64,000 nt of DNA from Todiramphus chloris collaris (GCA_025345505.1 JANVCC010000040.1:12926023-12990022); one strand, 5' to 3'; shown: positions 1 to 12,446, counted from the first letter of the stretch. The notes: a model not told the origin generated them from the sequence alone. Program-made: numbers and translations.

Positions 1-331
1 GCATTTCAGTACTGAAAGGGGACTGTAAGAAAGCTGGGGACAGTCTTTTAGCAGGGCCTGCTGCAGCAGAAGGGGTGATGGATTTAAACTACAGAAGGGT
101 AGATTTAGATGAGATATAAAGAAGAAGTTTTTTACACTGAGGGTGGTGAACCACTGTCCCAGGATGCCCAGAGAAGTGGTAGATGCTTCATCCCTGAAAC
201 CATTCCAGGTGAGGTTGGACAGGGCTCCGAGTGACCTGCTCTAGTTGCAGATGTCCCTGCTCACTGCAAGGTTTTGGAACCAGATGAGCTTTAAGGTCCC
301 TTACAACAGTACCCTTTCTATGATTCTATGA
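1..331 (+). mobile_element. CR1 LINE 3' end, cut by the window edge
   Basis: This is the 3' part of a chicken-repeat-1 (CR1) non-LTR retrotransposon in plus orientation. It shows the usual run of avian CR1 3' landmarks in order: a segment like AGCTGGGGACAG near 34, GGGTAGATTTAGAT near 98, GAGGGTGGTGAACCACTG near 140, CCAGGTGAGGTTGGACAGGG near 205, CCTGCTCTAG near 235, and the ending TTTCTATGATTCTATGA at 315-331. The element may continue left of the window. It carries point differences from the usual CR1 text (for example CCCTTACAACAG where CCCTTCCAACC is usual), so it is an old inactive copy. No coding part of the reverse transcriptase is present here, as expected for a 5'-truncated copy. Confidence 0.95.
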
Positions 332-1756
332 CTGTTCCACTGTCTTTCTTTGACCGTGCTCCAAATCAATGGGAATACAGAACTGATGAAGCTGTTGTAC
401 ATGCCACCGTGCACTGGGAACACTGGCATGGATCACGCTCCTCTGAACCTGAATGTCACCAATTCACCTAGCAGAGCACTGTGGCTTTGCACTGCTCCCA
501 GCACAGCATTATTCTAACGCGATCAAGCCATAAATTAAACGCACTACATTATGTACATACAACAGCTGTGCCTGTCTAGACATCCCTTTACCTGACTGAG
601 AGTGAGCTCTGGGATCAGATTCCACAAATGGCTGATTCTTTACATCACACCATGTGTTAAGTGTGTCCAGATGGCAGGTGATACAGTAGTATTAACAATC
701 TACTTGCCTTTCCCTGAAGTGTTTTTATACCACATTGCTGATGGTATTGTAAAGTTTGATGAGGCTGAATATGCAAAATATTTTAAAGTAATCCTTGTGA
801 GAACAATGATATGGAGTGCATTCATGTGCTTTACATACATACACACATACAGTGTAGTCTGTAACGCTGCCTGGGTAGCCACTGTCTATTTGTAGGGGGG
901 GAAAAAAGAATCGGAGATAAACAGATGTGTAATAGGAACATACTGATTTGATCGCTTTGTATTGGCACTTAAACTTGCTCAAAGCCATTCTTTTACCAGC
1001 CTGCAGAAACAGAAGCCAGTCTTTGCAGCTAGATTTTGAGATGCTCTCCTCAGAGAAGTGGTGCACATTAGAAAAGGTTTGTCACAAAATTCGTATTTTG
1101 TCACCCTTCAGCACTAATATATGTTGAATGTGAAGGCAAGCAAAAATTATTGCCCCTACTGCACTTCCACTGGGTAGATCAGGTAGCACATATCAGTTGT
1201 TAAGGACCTGTGGTGGCTGTGGAATCATCAGCCCAAATGTATTTTGAACAAGTGTTTCTGTAACTGTGAAAGATTGAGAAAATCAGTGGAATTTGTTGGC
1301 CTTTAAACTCACAGTTCTGCATGATGTGATGTAGTGGTCTAATGTTAACATGCTGGGCCATACTATCAAAGATTAGAGGGTCAAGATCTCCTTGGGGTTC
1401 TTTCCTTACTCTATCTCCTTATCCACATGCATTTGCTCACTTCAGCTTTTAGGAAAAAAGGTTATTTAGGAGGACAAGACAGCAGTTCTTTACAAAAGCT
1501 AATCTAGGTGCTGAGTGTTAGCTACTAAAACAAACCACACAATAAATCAGAAAATGTTTGGTACATGAGTAGTTGGGGAGTGCTTCACTTCTTCTAGCTT
1601 GTATAATTTTTGTGAAATAGTTTCATATAGTGAAAACTTAGAGTACAGTCTATATACACTCATGTAATTATTCAGGGGGTACGTGTATAATCCTTTTTCT
1701 GCTTTATAATCCTGCCAGTTTCTCCCAGAGATGCCAACAATGTAAAAAAATACACA
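332..1756. other. Gene-free AT-rich stretch
   Basis: I see no repeat family, RNA gene or convincing frame here. Open frames at 602-895 (plus) and 725-1066 (minus) overlap each other, lack any motif and look like chance. The minus-strand exon-like frame described at 1757-1916 ends at the right border of this stretch. No AATAAA was found on the minus strand within a few hundred bases after its stop. Confidence 0.5.
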
Positions 1757-1916
1757 TCAACTGGCATCTGTCAGTCCTTCGTCCTCCAGGCGTGACACCA
1801 AGGGGCAGAGATAACTTGGAGAATTCACCAATTCCTGAGCTTCATGGTGTGTTTTCTTTGGGAAAAGTGCCCCAAAGCCTGCGCACCACTGGGCTCCTTG
1901 ATCAGGTGAGAAGAGT
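1757..1916 (-). other. Candidate terminal coding exon (unrecognised protein)
   Basis: Read on the minus strand, an acceptor-like signal (GGTCTCTTAACTAG, then A) at 1917-1930 opens a frame of 52 codons that ends in TGA at 1759-1757. The frame uses one leading base and so fits a donor that leaves two bases, which is what the candidate exon at 2295 provides. The composition looks more like protein than the flanks do: it contains pieces such as FSPDQGAQWCAGFGALF and LVSRLEDEGLTD and three CpGs. I do not recognise the product. A second frame is open for about 31 codons of the same stretch, which weakens the case. No polyadenylation signal was found close behind the stop. Confidence 0.25.
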
Positions 1917-2294
1917 CTAGTTAAGAGACCAGGCAACCAATGGTATCAGGGATGAGATTCCCCTAACAGCATTTGGTAGAGTAGTAGAGATAATGTGAAT
2001 TACAGGTATGACCTCATTACACAACCAAAGCAAAACTGGGGGGTGTCATCAGCCTGTTCTGGTGTCACAGAGCATAACTGTAGTCACACAGCCAGGCAGC
2101 CACATGCCAGCCCTCCACCTAGACAAACATTTGCTCCATTACTGCTACGTTACTGTCTAGGACTCCATCATGTGCTCTCTTGCTGCCAGAGTAACTTCTT
2201 ACACAGAAATAATATTCAAAAACTTTAATATATTCTCTTTTTTTTGTCTCTACACTTTTCCTGTTGAGTTCCTAATAAGAGACAAGACGCTTAC

Positions 2295-2419
2295 CTCACT
2301 TTGTGTTCTTGTGGGTTCACCATTTCCAGGCGTTGCTTTTTCCTCTTAGGATAACTCCCCGAGAGCACTTCCAGGTGGTTAGCACACCTGGCCACAGTGC
2401 CAGGTAGCAAGGAAGAGCA
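2295..2419 (-). other. Candidate coding exon with GTAAGC donor
   Basis: On the minus strand a frame opens after a TGA upstream of 2419, runs to 2295 and meets GAG|GTAAGC, a good donor. The in-frame stop TAA lies directly across the junction, as often seen at real exon ends. The frame includes a basic run, SYPKRKKQRLEM, preceded by ANHLEVLSG. Two starts are possible: a better acceptor at 2387 (pyrimidine-rich CTCTTCCTTGCTACCTGG, CCAG) giving 93 bp, or a weaker acceptor at 2419 giving 125 bp. The intron to the candidate exon at 1916 would be 378 bp. The product is unrecognised. It could be chance in a locally GC-richer stretch. Confidence 0.25.
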
Positions 2420-3815
2420 CTGCAGCCTTAATCAATAGCTGTCATCAGGAAGCCTTTTGTAGAATTCTGTTTGGAAAAAGTGTGTGGAACTTAACCTTAG
2501 ATCTCAAAAAGTAGGCACTGCTCTCAAGTTTTATTGATTGAAAAAAGTAATATAAAGCCTCATGAAAATGCAGGTTGTAGGGCAAAGGAAGAGTTTTGTA
2601 AAAATCAGGCACTTGACAGGCTGAATTTCCTATTCGGAACTCAAGTAGTGACACTTCTGTTTTCATAAAATCCTCAGTAAGTGACGTCTTGCAAAAGGTG
2701 CTTCCCTCCACCTCAACTAGTAGTTGACACTATGGGTCACCATCCATCCATCAGTTTGACTTTGTTTAACACAAGCAATGAAAAACAATGTACAGTCTCC
2801 TCCTGATGATTCTGGCCATGATTAATGAGAAAAAAATCTGAGGATGGTTATTTTATTGAGGTGTGCTAATGAATAAATCTGGGGTATCTAAATATCACTG
2901 CTGTATACATGGTAAAATATTTCAACGAAATATTGCATTGCAATAATTTGATTGGATTTATCATTCAGGAAGTGGTGAATGCACCTGTGATTCACTGAGG
3001 TGCAGTGAACTCTTTCCCATGAAGAATCTTGAAACAAAGCTGGTTTTACTGGGCAGCTGCTAAGCACAATTTGACTTTTATTGCAGGATGTCAGGATTTT
3101 GCAATATGAAAACATAGTATTTATGTGCATCTATGAACTACCCAGGAACAAAAGATTGTACAGGTTAAGGACATAAGTATATGAACACACTGAATGTGAG
3201 AATTTCTATGCAATAAACATAGTTCTGTAAAAAATGCTGTGTTTGCTGCCTCACACATGCAGCGTGGATATCCTGGTGTTATATAATAATAACAATCATA
3301 TAAGAAAACCATTTTGTACTTTACATTTCCAGTATCCTCCTTTTCTGACCTTCTATGTAGTCAAGAAACATTAACCCATTCTCCTTCACAAAATCTCTTT
3401 TGGTTTACTATTATTATGGCTGTATCATCATTACCATCATCACAATATTAAATCTATTCTATAAAAATTCTATTGTATTTTGCAGATTAGTCCCTGAAGA
3501 AGTGATTAAATCACATGGCCTGACAAGCCAGCAATAGAATTCCAACTCAACTGACCAGGAACAGACAAATGTCTTGTGTAGAAGTTAAAAAAATAAATGA
3601 AGAAATAGATTCTTATTTGCCATCACCCTGCTGTCACTCCCAGTCTAGATACACAGTGACACTCTCCAGGGCAGGATTAGAAGTTATGGAATAGCTTCTC
3701 TAAAAAGAGCAGCTCTGTGAGCTAGAGCTGCTCTGCCTGTCCAAGGCAGGGAGAGAATAAACATCTGTGAAGCCAAGCTTGCCACTGGGACAACGCACAG
3801 GGATAAACTACTCAC
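2420..3815. other. Non-coding stretch, possible intron
   Basis: No repeat family or RNA gene was recognised. Short frames such as 2445-2711, 2888-3130 and 3121-3312 (minus) lack motifs and overlap one another. If the flanking minus-strand exon candidates are real, this is the intron between them. Confidence 0.4.
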
Positions 3816-3862
3816 CATCTCTTTTAGTACCAGCTCTAGGAGGTATAAAATGAAACTCATCT
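3816..3862 (-). other. Candidate small exon, ATG|GTGAGT donor
   Basis: On the minus strand a strong acceptor (TTTGCTTTACACTTGCCAG) is followed by 47 bp and then ATG|GTGAGT, a near-consensus donor. One frame gives MSFILYLLELVLKEM, a hydrophobic helix-like piece, ending on a complete codon. A second frame is also open. The first frame joins in phase to the 2419 start of the next candidate exon. A 47-bp stretch is too short to establish coding on its own, and the product is unknown. Confidence 0.18.
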
Positions 3863-6800
3863 CTGGCAAGTGTAAAGCAAATAGTGGTGTCCTTAATGCA
3901 GCAGAGAGTTAGAAGTAAGCACCTTCTGGGCCAAAGATGTTGTGAAACTTAAAAGTCTACATTAGTTCAAGGGAAGACCGCACTAATATATGGACTATAT
4001 TAGTGTTTGCCACAAGTCTGCTTTTCTAGAATGCAAATTTTATCAAGTATCAAAGAAATGGAAGGCAACACTACTTTTTTTAAAAGAGCTCCAGGAAGTA
4101 CCTGGCCAATTAGAGACAGTTAACTAAGTGAAGGATGGTTACAGACTCTTTACCAAAGCCAATGGTGATGCAGGAGGTGTAAAGTAAACCAAAGAACCTC
4201 CATGCCACACTGCCTAACTGGCCCATGAGACTGTCACAGGAGTTTGTGAATGCATGAGGCTCTAAAGCAGGGAAGGTAAATAAATAAGATGTAAAATTAG
4301 GTTCCAATGGTCTTATTTGGATATAAATCAAGGATTATTTTGTCTTACTAAAGAAATCGAGAGTCATACTAGTATAAAAACAAATATTCAAATAACATTT
4401 CCAGAGGCTCTCTATCTGTCACTTAAATTAACAGGGAATCACAGTTTTCTTAGAGTGCAATTTCCTCCATATGTCAGCAGAAGACATGGAGTTTATCAAG
4501 GAAAGAAGTAATAAAAACTTGAACTGTAAGAACGCAATTAAATATAGTAAGCAAGCCACTGCCCCAGTACAGACCTTCTTGCCCAGTTACTGGAAGTCAA
4601 TTGATGCTGCAAATCACAGAACACACCACACTAGCTCAGAACATACAACTGAGTTACAAGGTATTTAAGTGAGCACTTCAGTTTTCTAGACTTTTATATT
4701 ATCCGCCAATCAAGCACCTCAACTGTGTATAGCAAAAGGAGCAACTCAGACAATCTGAACCAGTCTTGTTGGAAGAAAAGTAAATTGTAGCTGCTATAAA
4801 TTAAAGACCACCTAACAATATAAAAAAGCCACCAACAAAACTTTTACATTACATTATCACAAGGATAATATATGGCATTCCTATTATAAGACAACCTATG
4901 TCCTATTCTACTTTGTATTTAGTTTACTTGGAACTGTATGTTGTATTTAGTTTGTCATTATTCAAAAGTCAAGAAAATATGAGCACCAATATAATCTTTT
5001 TTACATGGAAAGGTTGAAGGTAAGAAAGTTCTTTCTAGTCGTGCTGATATCTTACAATGAAAGCAGCCCGTACAGTAATCCGACATAGTCAATACTCAGC
5101 TGCTAGACAGGTATAAGTAATGCTGGTGGCAATACCAGTTTTTCTAAGTAAAGATTGGAATCACCTTGGAGAATAAATTACTTACTCCCCTACTTTCCTC
5201 TCACCTATCAAAACCCAAGGTAAGGAACACGAAGACAGCATGCATAAGGCCATATATTTACCTGTCATTTGTTTACTCAAAATATTTGTAATGCAGCAAT
5301 TACTCCTCTCTGCTTAAGTGTAACTTTCTCTCCTTTATTCCTTCTTGCTCTGGAGAATTGGCAAATGATCATTTAGCCTCCAGGAGTAAGAAAAAATATG
5401 AGGTTAATTTCTGCATCTGTATTACGGCTTGGCTTTCTAAGCTCGAACATCTTTGCTTTCAGGAGTCTAAAGAAAATGACAAGCTGCTAGTGGCAGGTAA
5501 AAATAAATACCAATGTATCCCTGTTAAGGAATGTGTTTCCTGTAAAACAAAGTGCAAAGCTTAATTTTGTGCATCTCTATACAACAGGAAACTTGCAAAA
5601 ATAGTGTATCATACATGAAGAACTATGCAGAACCTATGCTATTGTTTTATATAAGATTGAAAGAATTCCTGTGCATCGAACCCCTGAGTATTCTGCTCAT
5701 TTGGCATGAAGAGAAAGCCTCGTATTTAACTCAAAGCTAGTGCCAACATGATAGGCAAGAAGACCTTAATACCCACAGCTGAACAGCTCCTGTCAAGCCT
5801 TTCAGAAGCATCGTAAACAATGGCGTTTCACTAAATCACTGCCTGGGCTGAGGCCACAAGACTTAAGAGATCGATACGCCTTTTTTTTTTTCTGTTCCAG
5901 ATGATGCTACTGTGTTTGCAAAATGCTGCTTCTTATGAGGAGTCCAGATGCACAGTGAAATAGGTGAAGAGTTTTCTTGAGAACAGAGGTCAGAATTATC
6001 ACAACAGTATTAACAATAACTTGACCAAAGTGAATGAATAGTACCGTTTAGGTATAAATCACATCACTGTAGTGTAAATCATCATTTCAATCATTATTTT
6101 AATTACTCCTGTAACATCACTGCAAAGAATTATTTTTTCTTAGTAACCATTAAGAAGGAAAGACAAAGGAGGAAAAAGAAAATTACTGTTTTATCCTTTA
6201 AAAGAACACTTCATGCGTAGGTAAGAATCAAGCAAAAGGATTAAAAAATACACATTATTTTTTTGTATATGGGATATAGAACTGTATCACTTCCAAACCA
6301 AAATATGCATGAAAGACTGAAAGAAAGATATGGCAACTAAAATATCAAGGCTAATTAAGAAAATTAACAATTTGGTATTTTACTAAAAATGCAGTTAATT
6401 AGAATTACAACAGCATGAAATATGCTTGGAGAAAACTGAAATACTAAGCCAGTATGGGAGTTCTGCACAGAATGTGAAAATTGGCTGTGAGGAAAAGAGA
6501 CCAAGTTTACCACACAATCTTTCCAGTGAGGGGAGGGACAACAAGTGTGCCTCCTTGGCTTTGCTGCTTGTTTTCCTTTACTTGGTGGCACGCTGTCAGA
6601 TATGAAATGGCCTTAGAATTCACCCACTTCCTCATCAGGGATGAGCAAATGAAATATGTGAAAGAGGATTAATGTGATTATAATCACCACCAGAATGATT
6701 TTTCCACAAGAAATTATATAAAAGGTGTTTCCTCTATGCTATGATATTAATCTCCTTCGGCAAACATACAGATACTATCGAGTAGATGCTCATAGGTGTG

Positions 6801-6981
6801 TATAAATGAGCTATGTAATTGTGTTTAGTTTACTTTGTTACCAAGTGTGTAAAGGTAAATCCATATTCTCTCTAGTTTATTCCCTTCAATTGCAAAAAGA
6901 AAATAATTCCTTTCAGTAGCTTGAAGGACAAACTGAAACTGGGCTGCATTGTTCTGGCTTATCTTTTCAGCCTCACACTTG

Positions 6982-7004
6982 ACAAGGGGCTTCCTGCCCC
7001 TTGT
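6982..7004. repeat. Perfect 9-bp inverted repeat, GC-rich hairpin
   Basis: ACAAGGGGC and GCCCCTTGT are perfect reverse complements separated by TTCCT, giving a 9-bp stem and a 5-base loop. No U-run follows, so it is not a Pol III terminator. The stem is too short for a microRNA precursor. Confidence 0.8.
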
Positions 7005-7962
7005 GATGGTGAAATACTGCTAAAGGTGGGCAATGCAGAATCTGTTCCCTCCTCAAAAGTACTAATTTAACTCCCGACAGATCTTGGTGGAGCACAAAGG
7101 ATACTGACCCAGCAGCTGAGACAAAGAGGCCTCCAGGTTCTGCATGTTGACTTCCCTGAACGTTCTTATGGCCTTTTCAACTGAGTTCTACAAATCTTTT
7201 TCTGCTCTGTTGAGAAATAATAGTTGTACCTTTAAAAGGCTGGCCCTTTACAGAGAAAGAGGAATGATGTATCACAATGATTATGGGCACCTTTTCCAGG
7301 AGGGTTTGTTTGTTTGCTTACTTGCTTTCATGCCATGGTGTGGAGGGCCGGCATGACAAACATCATTCATTGTCCCAAAAGTAAGATGGCTATCCTGTAG
7401 AAAAGCGAATTTACAGAAGGATTTTTTTCACTGAACTGTAAAAGATAGGCCTGTCATTTTTCCTCATTTTTGTAAAAACAGAGTATGGTAAAGATTTCAA
7501 CAATGATATTTGTAGACAACTTCAATTTCACAGGAAAACATGCTTCTGCCTCCTCTGCCTCTCCTGTACTATAGTGGTAGGTCTTTGGTTGTGCCTACTA
7601 TTGTGAAGAAAATTAGCTCTTTCTCATTTCCACTTCAAAATGCTGCCTGGCAGGATCATCCTAAATGCATGGAGCTTAGCAAGTGCCTCAGAAGAAGAGT
7701 CTGGCAAAAGTGTGAAAAGAGTACATGGTTTCAGAAAGGAGTAAAACTGCATTGCATACACATGAATATATTAATGCACATACATGGATATTTTGCATAG
7801 TTGTATATATATTTGCAAATTTATATATAGGAGGGTGTATATCAAGTTCTACAGACAAACATATATTAAAATATATAAGTAAACATTCAAATGTCAATAC
7901 ATTGTACAGATACCTAATCCAACTTTGAATTACCTTCACAGTGAGAAGCTTGAGCACGACAC

Positions 7963-7979
7963 GTACACACACACACATG
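7963..7979. repeat. Short (CA)n tract
   Basis: A run of about eight CA units sits in ACGTACACACACACACATGC. It follows a 7,790-7,880 segment rich in TATATA. It is an ordinary dinucleotide microsatellite at the short end of the range. Confidence 0.8.
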
Positions 7980-8009
7980 CATGCTGTTTCATACTCATGT
8001 CCTTTTCAG

Positions 8010-8033
8010 CCAAAACCAAACTCCTCTTAGAAG
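8010..8033 (+). other. Possible 24-bp microexon
   Basis: A TGTCCTTTTCAG acceptor is followed after 24 bases by AAG|GTAAGT, the consensus donor. The length is a multiple of three, and two of three frames are open. Microexons of this size are known in vertebrate neuronal genes, but matches this good also arise by chance. No flanking plus-strand exon was identified. Confidence 0.12.
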
Positions 8034-11000
8034 GTAAGTTCACAGAAAAGTCTGTGAGAGTGAGAAAATGAAAAGTTAAACAATGAAGAGTGTCATCATC
8101 ACCAAATTTAAGGATGGAAGGGTAAGTATGCTGCACCTGCATTGAAAACTCGCTTTCCTTTGCCACTGAGGATATCTCTACTCTTTACCCAAATGTCAAT
8201 GATTTAAGACTGCATAAAAAATTATGCACGAGGTACTTCTGTGTGTTGAAGTGAATATTTCCTACGTGGCAAGTCCCAGTGGCCAGAAAACAAAGTGATT
8301 CCATGATTTATTAGCATTCAAACAAACTCCACACGGATTCTCACATTCCTCATACTGCCCTTAATATTCTATCCAGAATAGCTCGTGGTTTCCTGCCTGC
8401 ATACCGATCATGTGCAAATCCTGTGAACTGCACAGTGGTTCAAAATCTTAGATTTATTAAGTACAAATGACAAAAGAGTAGCCAAATAACACAGAAATAC
8501 GAGAGTAAAGTTCTATGGAAATTTGTTTCTAACAAATCTACATGTCACATGAGCATATACCTCTGAAAAGGAAAAATCTTTCACGTGGAAAAGTAATACA
8601 TGGATTAATGTCATTACCAATATTTTATTTACAGCAGCAATATTGGAAAGCTTGAACTGGGTTAGGGTGTCAGATTCTAGGAAAGCATAAAACCAATAGA
8701 ATTTTTCTGAATGTGATTAACAGTTAATCCATCATGTTCCTGGTTTCAGATGGAGAAACTGGTCTTCAATTTTAGTCAGGACTTTTAACTTGTTTTCCAG
8801 TGCTATGGTCTGCTTTTAAAGGTAATATGTATAATATGTAGAACCTAGCTGTCTGTCTATGTTTTCATCAAGCTCTCTCATCTGCAGATTAAATCAAATC
8901 TCTCAAGTATTCTGACAGTGAAATTCCTACACTGAATTTGCTTCTGAACATGCTCTTTCAAGCACTGAAACCACATACTTGTTAAAGCTTTGCCTGCTAG
9001 TCTTCAAAATTTTCCACTCTTTCCCTGTTAATGTCTGCATTTTGGAAAAGAATCCCAGTATGGAATGGACTTCCAAGTCATCTCTGAGTTTCCAGTGATT
9101 AACTGGCTAATCACAGTTTGAATAATCCAAGAGTTTTAATTTGTGACTAATTACTGTGTGCAGTTGTGAAGAAAGCAAATAAATAAACAGTAAAGCAGGC
9201 TGGTGAAATACTTCTCCTTGCTGTATCTTACTAGTCTAACAGTATATGGCAATGGTGCATAAAGTTTACTCATATTTGGAAGTCTGTGTGTTTTAGTGAG
9301 GAATAACTTGGATCACCATTTTTCAAAAACATTGGAGTCACAGGGAAAGTGGGGGAGAGGTGTGTAAAATCATGTTTAGAAGGAGAAGAAAAATTATCTG
9401 CGGCAAGGAAATAGAATTCTGACAATTTCTTCCATCACTTCTATAGGAAACTGGTCACAGAGTACAGTAACTTGACCGAAATGGTTATGTTAGGGGCTAT
9501 CTCAAGGTCTCTGGTCCTCCATGGGAAAATTAAATAGCTACAGAACCTTGTTTTGGGGGTACTTTTTCCCTCCTTCAGCTCACTGTGACAATGCTTTTTT
9601 TCCTTTTTTCTTACAAACAGAAATTGCTATGATACAGCAGCAAGATTCATGTACAACACTTTGTTTTTTGTGTTTTAGTTTTACCATTTTTTTTGTTCTT
9701 TGTCAACTCCATTAGGAACAGTGGAATTATCTGAGTCCACAGCTCCTACTGACTGTAAGGAAGGGTAACCTCTTCAGGTAGCACTGCTGGAGACTGCAAG
9801 CAAGCCTAGGAGTAGAGTGGGACTGATTTTGCTGTAGGCATTCTGCAAACTGCCTACCAGAAGATAGGTAGGAATTGATACCACAGTGTCAAACTGTTCT
9901 GTGTGCCAGAGGTGGGTTTCTTCCACCTTCCTGTACATAACTTCAGTAATAATTAATTATATTCATACAGTGACTCTCATCGCAAGACAATGTCAAAACT
10001 ACAATGACTGAAAAGCAACTTGGGTCCAATATGTGTCAGGATTAACTAGTAGACACAAGAAGATTCACAAGATATGGAGAAAAAAGAAAACAAGATTTTG
10101 CTACGTACAGTATTCCAAGCACCCTTTCTTATGAAAACGTGTTAGGAGGAGATGGGTCAGCATGTTCGTTTGTTTACTTTCACCTGTGTGCTCACTGTAT
10201 CTCCCAGGCACATGATTCACTTTGTATCTCAGTCAGTTAACTTACACTGATCTTTGTCTCTTACACCATTCTACTAGTATTTCACTACAAATAGTTACTT
10301 GAACCTCCTTAAATCATCAGGAGGGACAGAGACTTTGTAGGTAGCATGGGTTCAGGCTGAGAATCTAGCTAGGTGCACGCTTCAATCAGCCTTGTGACTA
10401 GCTTGGCAGGTACAGTACAGATCTATTCCAGAGGAGACGGTATGTGATAGTTATCATAGGACCAGAGACGAACGTAAGGTTTCATTTCATCACTGTATAT
10501 ACTGTGTTAGAGGTTTTCATAGGTAAAACTGCATTACTGCTTGCAGGGTGGTGAAAGAACTCGCATTTAGCAAGTACAGGTAAAGTCAAATACCAAAGCT
10601 GGTATATGTAAAATGTTACGGATGTGCCCCAGAAAGCATCTGATAACACAGATGAATATTGTATATTGATAATAACTGCTTTCATGCCCTTTTGCACCTG
10701 CAAGAATGGATACACACAGGACACCAAGACAATGCTCAATCTGTCCAAGGCCAGTAGCCCACCCTGGCATCGCTACAGGCTGTGTGACTCAGGCCAGGTC
10801 CAAGAGGACAGTACCTGCCACATGCAGATGAAGACAAAGAGCACTCAGAGGGCCTTTCCAAACACCTAACTAGATGCCCTTAGGATACCAGTACAACCTC
10901 TGAACATGCTGTTGGGATTGCCTCAGTAGGCTGGCCATAAGTAAGTGAATAGTTGCCTACTATTAATTATAACAGCTTGATTCCATTAGTAGTAACAGCT

Positions 11001-12001
11001 GTGTCTCCTCCCAGCTTGATCCTCTATTAAGGAAGGATCATTTACAACACGCCTACTCCTGACCAGTTCATGAACTGGCTTTGGAATTTCAGTAGTCTCT
11101 TTCAGAAATGAAGACAAACAATGACTACAATAGAAATGATAAATGAAAGAAAAGAACTACATGTCCTTCATCCACCTATGCCTCTGCATATGGACAGAGG
11201 AAAGGGAACTTACTTTTCCTTTCTCAGAGATACCTGGACTTCCTAAAATTGAAACCAATTTGAAGTGTAAATTATTTAATTTAGATTTTGACAAAATGGA
11301 AGGTACCTATTTAAGACTTTCTTGGGCTAGTAATGGAAGTTTGTGTGCTGGAAACCTTCTCTGAAATAAACCTGAAACAAGTTAGCTGGCAGGTAGGTTT
11401 GTGCTGCAAGGGATTCTGACAGCCTGTCAAAGTTCCACTTTTCTCACATTCAATCAACCTCTCTCTTCTAAAGAAAGCATAAAATATGTCAAAATGACAG
11501 CTGCCGAAGCATAGCAGGAACAGCAGCCAGCTAGCTGCTAGGCCTATTACCTCAGGAAAGAAATCATGGAAAACTTGTGTAAATGGCACACACTGAATAG
11601 GGATATAATTTGCCTGGTCAAGTAGTGACTCTATTAGAGTCTTATTAACCCTTCAGCTACTGTTACTGATGTGTACATAATTATTTTTTTTTAATTTGTT
11701 TTTTAGGTTGTAGCTACTACCGCAGGAACAAACTGATTTAAAATACAAATACCCTGATGCTTCTAATGACTTTCCAAAATTCATTTGCCACGATATTGAG
11801 TAGAATTAATTTGAAAGCACATCCAGGAGAAACAATACTGTAATTATATGTGATCTTAAACTCCTTAGTTGGATCAATATAATCTTGATGATTTTAAAAA
11901 TTGGAAGAAGATATAAAGCATTCATTTGTCAGAAGTCTGAGTTAATGCTACTGCTTCTGGTCTGCAAAATTTTGTACATGCGAAGGGCATCGTGCTCTCA
12001 C
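8034..12001. other. Gene-free AT-rich stretch
   Basis: No repeat family, tRNA or other RNA gene was recognised. Frames at 9521-9715, 10482-10869 (both strands overlapping) and 11143-11589 lack motifs and splice support. The 10,690-10,870 part is locally GC-richer (AGGACAGTACCTGCCACATG) but its frames give nothing familiar. Confidence 0.45.
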
Positions 12002-12278
12002 CTAACTTGCTGAAATGATGGTAGCCCTCGTGCTGCCAGCAGTGGGATCCTTTGGCAAAGTTGTAACTCTGGCCTTCGACTGGAAGGCTTAAATGCATTT
12101 TCTGCAAACATTTCTCTGATAACGCTGTCTTTATGGCTCAGGACAAAGAAAGGTAATGCTCTTACTCCATGTCTCAATTTCAAAAGCCTTCTACAAACAG
12201 AGCTCCTAGTGCTTCTCACAAAAAGGTCATAAAATCCAGGGTCCAGGAAAGTCTTGAGCAACAGAAATATAGAAGTGG
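12002..12278 (-). other. Candidate 277-bp coding exon (unrecognised)
   Basis: The second-longest ORF of the window (131 codons, minus, 12393-11998) ends exactly at a good donor, TTAG|GTGAGA, whose TGA supplies the stop. Inside it, an acceptor-like CTTTTGACTCACCAG at 12293-12279 would give an exon of 277 bp: 2 bases, 91 codons, 2 bases. The predicted piece is basic and helix-prone, for example SSVCRRLLKLRHG in the middle and SSRRPELQLCQRIP near the end. No family was recognised. The donor phase fits the candidate exon starting at 1916. An ORF of this length is expected about once by chance in AT-rich DNA of this size. Confidence 0.2.
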
Positions 12279-12446
12279 CTGGTGAGTCAAAAGATGTGTG
12301 TGTCCCACACAAAAAGTGTACGGACAAAGACCTAGCATTTGAACTGATAGCTCCCAAAGATGTAATTGCAGAGCTGATTAGTCCTAACATCATTTAACCA
12401 TAGACTTTATTCCTGACATCTTGCATTTACAAGTTTAAAGATGAAC

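Larger units (their letters stand above)
3863..8009. other. Gene-free AT-rich stretch
   Basis: No repeat family was recognised. A run of 11 T at 5881-5891 leads into CTGTTCCAG, an acceptor-like signal, but all three frames behind it stop within 63 bp, so no internal coding exon is possible there. Short frames at 4317-4668, 5358-5740, 6481-6672 and 7144-7356 have no motifs. A GC-rich hairpin at 6982-7004 and a short CA tract near 7963-7979 are listed separately. Confidence 0.45.

Noticed and set aside
5881..5963. Exon after the T11-CTGTTCCAG acceptor
   Set aside because: All three frames contain a stop before the candidate donor, so no internal coding exon is possible. A non-coding exon cannot be excluded.
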